Source of the DNA: Desulfobulbaceae bacterium
GTDB taxonomy: Bacteria; Desulfobacterota; Desulfobulbia; Desulfobulbales; SURF-16
NCBI GenBank assembly: GCA_023230525.1
Contig: JALNXE010000015.1
Span: forward strand, 1-60,395
DNA length: 60,395 bases
Reading direction: 5' to 3'
Part shown: positions 53,264 through 60,395 of the stretch, piece after piece
Layout of the letters: each line of letters opens with the position of its first letter
Position numbering within the stretch: position 1 is the stretch's first letter
The notes under the pieces: model-generated
Told to the model about the DNA's origin: nothing
Seen by the model: only the letters and a program-made list of their open reading frames with translations
The model's database searches: none
Made by a program: the position numbers and the translations under genes

Positions 53264-53422
53264 AATCGCGGTGCTGACCGGGGCCGTGCGCCGATCAAGC
53301 AAACGCAGTTTGATAGATCGGTGTGCGGTGTCCGGTCCAGTTCCTAGTTCTGGCCCAAGGCGACGGGACAAGGGGCTGGACAAAGTCAGCACCGCGATTC
53401 CTGGCGGCTGCGCCGCCAGGAA
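53264..53422 (-). repeat. attC-like composite hairpin
   Basis: The outer stem pairs AATCGCGGTGCTGAC (53264-53278) with GTCAGCACCGCGATT. On the minus strand it is preceded by TAACTTGTT and a short GC palindrome, the same layout as at 55990-56027. It ends with GATTATAC shortly before the HD-GHKL gene. It lacks the extrahelical bases of a classic attC and its end differs from GTTRRRY. Confidence 0.4.
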
Positions 53423-53679
53423 CAAGTTATTATCAAGTTTTCTTGATATCTACTCCAACCTAACATTATTGACAACAAAATATGGGGGATTCTACGCAGT
53501 TCTAACTTGATATCATTACAATTCAGCATGATAAGTAGAAACTTGGTAACATCACCGTTGAGATCCATCGGCAATATCAACCATTTAAGCAAAACCGTAA
53601 ATTGAGATGCTTCCTGAGAGGGTGAGATATTGAATGCTCATGCAATCACCAGCAAATCAGGTTGCCGGCAATCGTTTTT

Positions 53680-53830
53680 TGATTGCGATTTTGATCGCCC
53701 AAGCTGCTCCGGACCTGATAATTCTGCAATCAGATTCCCCGGCATCGAGATCGGCGCCGCGCTGATCGGGGCGCAGTTCACCTGGGCGGTGATTGCTGCA
53801 CTCCCGTATTTTGTTTCAAATCCTGGGGGC
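53680..53830. repeat. 148-bp diverged repeat, copy B
   Basis: See copy A at 44163-44310; the same segments in the same order, with scattered substitutions. Confidence 0.6.
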
Positions 53831-54138
53831 GTATCGGAAATATCAAAGGTGATGCGATTTCGTCAATGTTTTTCATTAATTCTTTGAAGGGACATGATGC
53901 TTGGGGTGGATAAAGATACGAAAGTAAAAGTGGTGCGCTGCTACAAATGGCCCTTCATTGCACGAATGTTGGGGTTACCCCATCTATCAAGACTGAGTTT
54001 GGTGGACATAGAGAAGGAATATTGAGATGCGATGAAGGATTTCCCCAGTCAGTAAGCATTTTATTCCAGTGCCATTTGAAAAAAGGAAGTTATCTTGCGT
54101 GAAAACGCAGCTATGTTTTCACCGCACCTTGTTGACTT

Positions 54139-54657
54139 ATGGATCAATCGGTTTCGAAGTATTTTAATGCGGCGCTGATCTATTTGTTGGATCAGGAGGG
54201 GAGGGGTGCGCAAAGTCATCAGGCCGGTCAACAAAAAATTGACCGCGGCTACATCAAAGCCATTATCAAAGGCCGCAAGCCAGGCGCTGAAGATGTACGG
54301 GCCAAAATAGCCGCTCATTTTCATCTTACATATGAGGATATGCTCGCCCTTGGTCGTCGTATCCTGGAAAACCGGGAAGATGATATTTTGGAAGGAGATA
54401 GTAGCGTAGAGCAAAAGAAGTTAATCCACGACAAAGCCGCAGAAACCGCGGGTGGCGTTATTTCGAGCATTACGGAAAAAATCATGAAGACGGTTGTGGT
54501 CCTGGAGTCGGATTCGACCTGTCGTGATGTCTTGGTTGATCTGATTGATGCTTTTCATGAAGCAGTCATCACCCATAATGAAAACCTGGCATTGCGAAAC
54601 AGGATTAAGAAGATGGAAGTACAGATAGCCCGCCTGAAAAAGGAGGCTGGCTTATGA
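54139..54657 (+). CDS. HTH protein with C-terminal coiled coil
   Basis: 172 residues. Residues 1-75 form a Cro/C1-type HTH with the DRGYIKAIIKGRKPGAEDVRAKIA segment, followed by a helical part and a terminal coiled coil (NLALRNRIKKMEVQIARLKKEAG). It may be a phage- or island-type regulator. A GATTTCG-rich AT leader precedes it; the start has no strong Shine-Dalgarno. Confidence 0.65.
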   Translation: MDQSVSKYFNAALIYLLDQEGRGAQSHQAGQQKIDRGYIKAIIKGRKPGAEDVRAKIAAHFHLTYEDMLALGRRILENREDDILEGDSSVEQKKLIHDKAAETAGGVISSITEKIMKTVVVLESDSTCRDVLVDLIDAFHEAVITHNENLALRNRIKKMEVQIARLKKEAGL

Positions 54658-54717
54658 AAAAGACCGTGTCAGGAGATCCGCCATAAAACCAGTATATTCG
54701 GTCATCATCTGTCCAAC

Positions 54718-54915
54718 TCAAGTGCAATTCAGTCTTGCATGGTTTCCTGCCAGGACTGCCCCAGCAAAGTGGAGGATCACCAACTTCAAGTCGCTTTCAA
54801 GAGCGGTGACATAGGTTATAAACTCGGTGAGCATCTTTACCTTGGTTTTGAATTGTGGTGCGGCAGGACCGTCGAGCTGCTCGTTGAGCCAATGCCGGAT
54901 GTTGATTACCCACAT
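54718..54915 (-). CDS. small protein, probably truncated
   Basis: 65 residues. The first part (INIRHWLNEQLDGPAAPQF, KTKVKMLTEFITYVTALES) resembles the start of a short conserved protein found near mobile elements in Desulfobacterota; the expected C-terminal Cys-rich part is missing and replaced by unrelated residues. The start ATG overlaps the stop of the HNH gene (TAATG), so it is coupled. Possible frameshift remnant. Confidence 0.4.
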   Translation of the reverse strand: MWVINIRHWLNEQLDGPAAPQFKTKVKMLTEFITYVTALESDLKLVILHFAGAVLAGNHARLNCT

Positions 54916-55556
54916 TATTGTCTTTCCATGTCTTTCAGGGCAGCTTCCTCCACCGGGCCGATATATAAACCATATTTTTGCTTAACCTTGCGCCATCTGC
55001 GCGCGTACTCCTGCCAGTAACTTTTCAATGGCGGCCGCCATTCATCCGGACCCTGATCACCTTTTTCTTGGTTAATGTTATCCTCAACGGCGACAAGATT
55101 GATCTGGTCATTGGCAAATTCTTTCTTCTTGGCTCTTGGCCAGTTTGCCCCCCCTGTTTTATGGGCATATGCCAGGGGAACGATATGGTCAATGTCCAGG
55201 TCCGATGTCTTGGTGAATTCTTTGCCGGTGTAAGGGCAGATCCATTTACCCCAAGTGACATTACATGGTTTATTGCGCTTGTATTTGAGCAGGCCAATGT
55301 TATCGCGGATAAGAATTTCTGCTCTGGTATTCTGGCAGTCATGATCATCATCCGTCCAGTGGGGCCAGTCTTTCCGGTTGTAAGTTCTTGTCGGTAATGC
55401 CGGCTTTGACGTTTTTTTGTAATAGTTGGATATACCAGTATTGCTGCCGGCGTGCCCGGACTGGCTGGTTGAGCTGCCTGGCTGAGAAAAGGCCGGTAAT
55501 ACTGTGAAAAATATTGCAATTGATAAGAAAATAAATAGCTTCTTCATGTTCATCAT
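54915..55556 (-). CDS. secreted HNH nuclease
   Basis: 213 residues with a signal peptide (cleavage near AFSQ). An HNH core follows: CPYTGKEFTKTSDLDIDHIVPLAYAHKTGG (DHxxP motif with catalytic His) and a FANDQINLVAVEDNINQEKGD helix with the conserved N. This matches the DUF1524/GmrSD C-terminal group of exported nucleases. It may degrade extracellular DNA or act on competitors. ATGs at 55556, 55553 and 55547 are all possible. Confidence 0.8.
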   Translation of the reverse strand: MMNMKKLFIFLSIAIFFTVLPAFSQPGSSTSQSGHAGSNTGISNYYKKTSKPALPTRTYNRKDWPHWTDDDHDCQNTRAEILIRDNIGLLKYKRNKPCNVTWGKWICPYTGKEFTKTSDLDIDHIVPLAYAHKTGGANWPRAKKKEFANDQINLVAVEDNINQEKGDQGPDEWRPPLKSYWQEYARRWRKVKQKYGLYIGPVEEAALKDMERQ

Positions 55557-56219
55557 CTATTCCAGAGATTTAGTGTAAGGTGCCGCCATCAGTGTGATAC
55601 ATCCACCTTAAGACCTTGGCAAGCGGCTTCTGTGTGGGATCAGTCATGGAATGTTATGGCATCTTCTGTCTCTCCGGCCTGCCCAACCTCTCAGGAAGAA
55701 GGTTAAACTCCCATTTCTATTCAATGCATTAGATTGCCATTTCACATCTCAATTATACTGTTTGGTAATTCAAAAAATACACGTCATATTTTCCTTGCAA
55801 AGTATTACACCTGATAGAATAGTGGCATTGTTGGGGGTGGAAGTATTGACTTTTATGTACGGATAAAAGCCAAAAGCGGACTTGACCCTTTTCTTTAGTT
55901 TTTTTAGTCGACTCAAAATATTAGTATGTATTTTGCTATTATCGCTAACGCCACAAATATGGCTATTGAAAGGACGAATCCCGTCCAGTTAATAACTTGT
56001 TGGCACTCCGCTGCGCGGAGTGCCAACGCCGCGCGGATCAAGATCCACTGGCTGGCCTCCGCTTCGCTCCGGCCAACCAGCGGATCGAGCGGACTCCAGC
56101 GCAGGCGAGCACACTCGCCCACGCTTCCGCCGCTCGCCCACGCTTCCGCCGCTCATCCGCGCGGCGTTACGTTTTATCAGAGCAATATTCTAAGCAATCT
56201 AATTTTTTGAGAGATTAAT
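55557..56219. other. intergenic region with nested palindromes
   Basis: 55557-55990 has no supported gene; a minus-strand hydrophobic stretch (WTGFVLSIAIFVALAIIAKY) near 55915-55985 lacks a proper start. From 55990 on lies a composite attC-like structure described separately. Confidence 0.4.
55990..56172 (+). repeat. composite attC-like site before the AAA gene
   Basis: TAATAACTTGTT, then the palindrome GTTGGCACTCCG/CGGAGTGCCAAC (55999-56027), then AACGCCGCGCGGAT (56025-56038) which pairs with ATCCGCGCGGCGTT, ending in GTTACGT at 56166-56172. An inner stem uses CTGGCTGGCC and GGCCAACCAG. CGCCCACGCTTCCGCCGCT is directly repeated at about 56117-56154. The 14-bp outer stem is perfect, without extrahelical bases, so orientation is not certain. 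Confidence 0.5.
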
Positions 56220-57398
56220 ATGGAGAGTTACAAAAATCCTTACAGGCCCGGAGCGGGCACTAAGCCACTTGTGATAGCTGGTAGGGAATTCGAAATCGAA
56301 AAAGCAAGGTCTCTCTTAAAGTCCGTCAAATTTGGATCTCCTCAGCGATCTCTAATGCTTTATGGATTAAGAGGCGTTGGGAAAACTGTATTATTGAATG
56401 AAATTGAGCGTATATCAGAAGATGAAGGGTACATCTCAGAACATTTAGAAATGTCTGAAAATGACGACTTTAGGCGAGTAATTGCAAAGGCTGTAAGAAA
56501 ATGCCTTTTGAAAGTAGATAAAGTTGAAAATCTTAAAGATAAAGCTGTTAATGCGCTTAGCATTCTTAAAGCGTTCACCTTGGTCATTCCTGACGGCCCA
56601 GAATTAAAAATTGATGTAGAGGCTGCGGTAGGACTTGGAGATAGTGGTGATTTGGATACAGACCTTGTCGATCTATTTGTAGCATTAGGTGAGGCAGCGA
56701 AAGAAGGAAAGAAATACATTTGCTTTTTCATCGACGAAGTACAATATTTGTCAGAACAAGCAATGTCTGGTCTTATAGCATCTAGCCATCGGATATCACA
56801 GAAAACTTTACCCATTGTTTTTATTTGTGCAGGCCTTCCTCAAGTTGCAGCACTCAGCGGTGATGCAAAATCGTATGCAGAGCGTCTATTTGATTTTATA
56901 CCTATAGGTCCATTAGCCAAAGGAGCGGACGAATTAGCTTTAATCGGACCAGTTGCTCAATTTAGTGTTGAATATGAGGATGGTGCTAAAAATAAAATTT
57001 TGGAAGAGGCGAAAGGTTACCCATATTTTATTCAAGAGTTTGGTTGCTACGCTTGGAATGAGGCGGCAAACACTGTTATAAATGAACGAGAAGTCACAGA
57101 ATCAAATAAGAAAGCGATCGAAGCTTTAGATCGGAGTTTCTTCAAAGTTCGAATGGACAGAGCTACTAGTGCTGAAAAGAAATTTATGAAGGCAATGTCC
57201 TCTCTTGGTAAAGGGCCTTATAAATCAGCAGATGTCGCAAGTAAGCTAAATAAAAAATTACAGTCAATTGGTCCAGTCCGAGCAACCTTAATTAGTAAAG
57301 GTTTTGTTTTTTCCCCTCAGCATGGTGAAGTTGATTTCACTGTTCCCTTGTATGATGAATATATAAGGCGAAATTTTGACTTGTCAGAATTTAAATAA
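56220..57398 (+). CDS. AAA+ ATPase (cassette gene)
   Basis: 392 residues. Walker A LRGVGKTVLL (about residue 50), Walker B CFFIDEVQYL (about 170), sensor-like FICAGLPQVAAL and a C-terminal winged-helix part (KFMKAMSSLGKGPYKSADVAS). This is the AAA_16/STAND-like group of ATP-binding proteins that often pair with nucleases or toxins, but no effector domain is attached. The stop is directly followed by an attC-like site and the start lies 48 bp after another, a classic cassette layout. AT-rich compared with the core. Confidence 0.78.
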   Translation: MESYKNPYRPGAGTKPLVIAGREFEIEKARSLLKSVKFGSPQRSLMLYGLRGVGKTVLLNEIERISEDEGYISEHLEMSENDDFRRVIAKAVRKCLLKVDKVENLKDKAVNALSILKAFTLVIPDGPELKIDVEAAVGLGDSGDLDTDLVDLFVALGEAAKEGKKYICFFIDEVQYLSEQAMSGLIASSHRISQKTLPIVFICAGLPQVAALSGDAKSYAERLFDFIPIGPLAKGADELALIGPVAQFSVEYEDGAKNKILEEAKGYPYFIQEFGCYAWNEAANTVINEREVTESNKKAIEALDRSFFKVRMDRATSAEKKFMKAMSSLGKGPYKSADVASKLNKKLQSIGPVRATLISKGFVFSPQHGEVDFTVPLYDEYIRRNFDLSEFK

Positions 57399-57482
57399 AC
57401 GTAACAAGGCCAGTCACAGCGACGTCTTTTTCGTTGCGGCTTCGCCTTCACTACAAAGTCGCGCGTGCTGGCGGCGTTCGGT
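57399..57482 (+). repeat. attC-like recombination site
   Basis: Starts ACGTAAC just after the stop codon and ends GTTCGGT. The left arm reads AAC, GCCAG, CAC, GCG with extra T and A; the reverse complement of the right arm reads AAC, GCCAGCACGCG without them. Extra bases on the left support plus orientation, as for the gene before it. The loop includes GCGGCTTCGCC. Confidence 0.75.
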
Positions 57483-57639
57483 GCTTTACTATTACAACAT
57501 AGGCGCAGGTAATATCGTCAATTTTGCACAAAGTATTTTAATATGCAGCACACAAATCGAAATATGCTTGTGGAGAGCCCAGCTGTTAAAAGTAGCATAA
57601 ATTAAATTGGATCTTTGAACCTAATAAAAGAGGGTCGCA

Positions 57640-59805
57640 ATGAACAAGCTGAATTTTGAATTAGAAAATTGTTACGGTATCAAAAAACTTCAGACACAGT
57701 TAGATTTTTCAAAGGACAAGGTTTACGCCATCTATGCCCCTAATGGCGCGATGAAAACATCGTTAGCACAGACATTCAAAGACATATCTGGCGGTACTGC
57801 ATCAAAGGATCGGATATTCCCTGATCGAGTGTGTATTAGGAAAATTACTGATGAAACAGGTATTGATTTGCCCAAGGAAAGCGTCCTTGTCATCCGCCCT
57901 TATGATGAAGAATACGGTCACACGGAGAAAACATCGACCCTGCTTGTTGACAGTGATCTGCGAAAGGAATACGAAGAACTTCACATTGAAATAGATAAAT
58001 CAAAAGCTATATTTTTGAAGGCGCTAAAGGAACAATCTAATTCTAAGAAGGACTTGAGCAAAGAAATTTCTTCCACATTCACTAAGAGTGACGACGAATT
58101 TTATCGTGCGTTAATCCGCGTCAAGGATGAGGTGCTGGCCCAAAAAGATTCTCCATTCGCCGATATAATTTACGACAGGATATTTGACGAGAAGGTTTTG
58201 AGTCTTCTTGGAACAAAAGATGTAAAAACAGCGATTGAGAGCTACATCAAAAAATATAATGAACTTTTATCAGCTTCTACCTATTTCAAAAAAGGTACAT
58301 TTAACTACTACAATGCGTCCACGATTGCAAAGAATCTTGCTGATAATGGGTTTTTCAATGCCAATCACTCAGTGAATTTGAATGCTGACGAGAAACTGGA
58401 GATCACTAGCCAAAAGCAACTTGAAGAGCTGATTGCGAAAGAAAAGGAGCTCATCTCAAACGACAAGGAGCTCAGGAAGAAGTTCGATGACCTTGAGAAA
58501 CTGATGCATAAAAACGCGACTGTTCGGGATTTTAAGGATTACCTTGAGGAACATGAGGAACTTCTACCTAAGCTGACAAATATCGAAAGTTTTAAAGAAG
58601 AAATTTGGAAGTCTTATTTTAAGGCACGAATTGAAACCTATAAAGATTTGCTCGAAAAATACCAAGCTGCTGAGAAAAGAAAACTGGAGATTGAAGAGGA
58701 AGCGGGAAAACAACGGACACAATGGGAATCGGTTATTGATATTTTCAATAGTCGCTTTTTCGTTCCGTTCAAGCTTACGGCAAAGAATAGGGTCCCGGTC
58801 ATTTTGGGGCAGGAGCCTATACTTAGTCTTGGGTTCACCTTCGAGGATGGGGTGGACAAAGCACAGGTAGAGAGGGCTGCATTGATGCAGGCCCTAAGCA
58901 CAGGCGAAAAGAGGGCTCTCTACATCTTAAACATCATTTTTGAGGTTGAAGCTCGAAAAAAGGCGAAACAAGAAACCGTATTCGTCATTGATGACATCGC
59001 AGACTCATTTGATTATAAAAACAAATACGCCATAATCCAATACCTAAAAGATATTGCAGAAGAACCATACTTTAACCAGATCATTTTAACTCACAATTTC
59101 GATTTTTTCCGTACAATTAACAGCAGATTTGTCAAGTATTCTCATTGCCTTATGGCTTTCAAGAGCAATGATTGTATTTCTTTGAAGCAGGCAGTCGGGA
59201 TCAAGAATGTCTTTGTGAATGACTGGAAGCCGAATTTTTTTACAGATGCAAAAAAAAGGATTGCGTCCATTCCTTTCATTCGCAATATCGTCGAATTCAC
59301 AAAGGGCGATAAAGATCCGGATTTTGTCAAACTCACATCATTGTTGCACTGGAAAAACGACTCTGAAAGCATCACTCAAGGATCGCTCGACGAGATATAC
59401 AATTCGGTATTTTGCACCACGGGAGCGTCGGCTGATAAAACGACTCCGATGGTAGATATCATTCAGAATGAGGCGAACGAATGCCTTAAAATTGGAGATG
59501 GAATTAACTTTGAAAACAAAATTGTCCTCTCAATCGCCATACGAATCGCTGCTGAAAAATTTATGGTAGAAAAAATATCCGACGCCAAGTTCGTGGATGG
59601 CATTAGTGCGAATCAAACACCAACGCTATTGAAAAAGTTTAAGGAGTTACCCGGAGCTGACAGTAGCCAACTTGAAACAATTAAACGGGTGATTCTCATG
59701 ACGCCGGAGAATATTCATCTAAATTCTTTCATGTATGAACCAATTTTGGATATGTCTGACGATCATTTGAAGAAGCTCTATGAAGATGTCTTGACACTGA
59801 AATGA
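57640..59805 (+). CDS. AAA_13-type ATPase (PrrC/RloC-like ATPase part)
   Basis: 721 residues. Walker A APNGAMKTSL (about 33) follows a RecF-type start (NKLNFELENCYGIKKL). A long coiled-coil middle (about 110-380) separates it from an ABC-type signature LSTGEKRALYIL (about 419) and Walker B ETVFVIDDIADSFDY, then an H-loop (LTHNFDFFRT). The family AAA_13 includes the RNA-cutting anticodon nucleases PrrC and RloC. The C-terminal 200 residues do not show a nuclease motif I can name. It has a good GAGGGT Shine-Dalgarno and lies between two attC-like sites. Possible defence ATPase. Confidence 0.75.
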   Translation: MNKLNFELENCYGIKKLQTQLDFSKDKVYAIYAPNGAMKTSLAQTFKDISGGTASKDRIFPDRVCIRKITDETGIDLPKESVLVIRPYDEEYGHTEKTSTLLVDSDLRKEYEELHIEIDKSKAIFLKALKEQSNSKKDLSKEISSTFTKSDDEFYRALIRVKDEVLAQKDSPFADIIYDRIFDEKVLSLLGTKDVKTAIESYIKKYNELLSASTYFKKGTFNYYNASTIAKNLADNGFFNANHSVNLNADEKLEITSQKQLEELIAKEKELISNDKELRKKFDDLEKLMHKNATVRDFKDYLEEHEELLPKLTNIESFKEEIWKSYFKARIETYKDLLEKYQAAEKRKLEIEEEAGKQRTQWESVIDIFNSRFFVPFKLTAKNRVPVILGQEPILSLGFTFEDGVDKAQVERAALMQALSTGEKRALYILNIIFEVEARKKAKQETVFVIDDIADSFDYKNKYAIIQYLKDIAEEPYFNQIILTHNFDFFRTINSRFVKYSHCLMAFKSNDCISLKQAVGIKNVFVNDWKPNFFTDAKKRIASIPFIRNIVEFTKGDKDPDFVKLTSLLHWKNDSESITQGSLDEIYNSVFCTTGASADKTTPMVDIIQNEANECLKIGDGINFENKIVLSIAIRIAAEKFMVEKISDAKFVDGISANQTPTLLKKFKELPGADSSQLETIKRVILMTPENIHLNSFMYEPILDMSDDHLKKLYEDVLTLK

Positions 59806-59857
59806 GATCATTTTTATGTTTACCCTCTTTTTACTGTGCGACTGCGGGGCTCATGAC

Positions 59858-59919
59858 ACAGAACCATTGCTTGCACGGCGACGGCTAAAAGCCGCCGCGC
59901 GTGAAGCCAACCGTTCAGG
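59858..59919 (+). repeat. attC-like recombination site
   Basis: Starts ACAGAAC and ends GTTCAGG. The left arm reads AACCATTGCTTGCACGGCG; the right-arm complement reads AACGGTTGGCTTCACGCGC, with single-base bulges. The loop CTAAAA closes a CGG/CCG stem. It lies 53 bp after the stop of the AAA_13 gene. Confidence 0.68.
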
Positions 59920-60062
59920 TTTAGATTGCCGCATCGAATCTCCTTGTTTTTCCTCATTTTCGAATCTTATGATTACTACTGTTGCTATTACGTGGGGGAT
60001 TTGCAGTGGAAACCGAATATCCGAATTGTTTCAGGTGATATTATGGCTAATTTTTCCCGGAA

Positions 60063-60395
60063 ATGTCCCTTTTCGATGAAAACGGCAAGCGGCTTTATCT
60101 TACCGACTCGGAGCGCAAACTTTTTCTCGACGCCTCCAAAGTCGAGACCAGAGAAAACCGGGTTTTCTGCTCCGTCCTTCATTACACCGGCTGCCGGCTT
60201 TCCGAAGCTCTGGAACTTACCCCGCGGCAAATCTCCATGCAAGACCAGGCGGTAATCATCAGAACCCTCAAGAAAAGAAAGCACGATAAACAGGGGAGGG
60301 AGAAAAAACCTCAATATCGCTCTGTTCCCGTGCCCCCCAGTGTGGTTGATTTTTTTGATTTAGTGTTTGATCTTCGGCGCCGGCAGCACAAGAAT
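60063..60395 (+). CDS. short tyrosine recombinase, cut by the window end
   Basis: 111 codons are present, with no stop. The start MSLFDENGKRLYLTDSERKL is typical of small phage-integrase-type recombinases that lack the usual N-terminal core-binding domain. The catalytic Arg lies in HYTGCRLSEAL (residue 45) and the active-site Lys region in RTLKKRK (about 70); the HxxR and Tyr boxes are beyond the window. It is not IntI-like. It could be the recombinase of this island or act on its attC-flanked genes; neither is proven. Confidence 0.85.
   Translation, partial: MSLFDENGKRLYLTDSERKLFLDASKVETRENRVFCSVLHYTGCRLSEALELTPRQISMQDQAVIIRTLKKRKHDKQGREKKPQYRSVPVPPSVVDFFDLVFDLRRRQHKN

Larger units (their letters stand above)
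53220..54138. other. structured upstream region plus mobile debris
   Basis: 53264-53400 forms a large hairpin (15-bp perfect outer stem AATCGCGGTGCTGAC) with inner stems. 53402-53422 is a perfect palindrome (CCTGGCGGCTGCGCCGCCAGG). Copy B of the 148-bp repeat is at 53680-53830. No intact gene is visible. Confidence 0.5.

Noticed and set aside
60063..60395. Integron integrase IntI
   Set aside because: The protein lacks the N-terminal domain and the visible part does not show IntI features; it resembles short phage-type recombinases.
1..60395. CRISPR array
   Set aside because: No regular 25-40 bp direct repeats with unique spacers were seen; the only spaced repeats are the three iterons and the minisatellite.

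Overview
The window looks like a chromosome segment of an anaerobic Desulfobacterota-type bacterium (Desulfobulbales or relatives). This is inferred from gene content: a five-haem lipoprotein cytochrome, a NosL/TlpA/ABC cluster, a two-CW-type redox regulator, a PEP-CTERM protein, GC-rich core genes and CCACAGAG-type intergenic palindromes. No ribosomal RNA or marker gene is present to prove it.

Layout. (1) 1-780 is an AT-rich accessory patch: a small ORF followed immediately by an attC-like integron recombination site. (2) 811-19817 is ordinary core: DUF1566 lipoprotein, YkgJ-like Cys-cluster protein, thioredoxin 2, an FtsX/MacB-type permease, a beta-propeller cytochrome and HTH regulator, then a divergent operon of ABC ATPase, TlpA-like lipoprotein and NosL. 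These are followed by a Cache histidine kinase with a fused receiver, Lon and Hsp20, a sirtuin, diacylglycerol kinase, a multihaem cytochrome, a CDP-alcohol phosphatidyltransferase, a Cys-rich secreted protein and a DksA-like protein. (3) 20170-42019 is a surface and secretion region: a PEP-CTERM protein behind a GEMM-like leader, a solute-binding-like protein, an SlyD-like lipoprotein, a two-partner secretion pair (FhaC-type TpsB and a 3375-residue TpsA), and a closely packed ExbB (fused to DUF2341/LamG)-ExbD-TonB set with a porin and two envelope proteins. The arrangement suggests a large exoprotein with its own export pore and its own Ton energy module.

(4) From 42113 to the right edge lies a genomic island. 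It begins at a displaced 3' half of a tRNA-Lys(CTT) gene, with integrase-arm-like repeats next to it, then an HU gene and a dead ISL3 transposase. An intact 4253-bp IS21-family element follows (44464-48716, 8-bp target duplication) that carries two passenger genes, a zinc-finger protein and a ParB-like protein, plus three iterons. Beyond it is a cluster of genes flanked by attC-like hairpins: a Zn-ribbon/NDT-like protein, an HD-GHKL ATPase protein, an AAA ATPase and an AAA_13/PrrC-type ATPase. No integron integrase is visible, so it resembles a cluster of attC sites lacking integrase. A short tyrosine recombinase starts at 60063 and runs off the window. The cassette genes have architectures common in anti-phage or stress systems, but no function is demonstrated.

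Most attractive leads: the attC-flanked putative defence genes, the IS21 element with ParB-like gene and iterons, and the TPS-Ton exoprotein locus.
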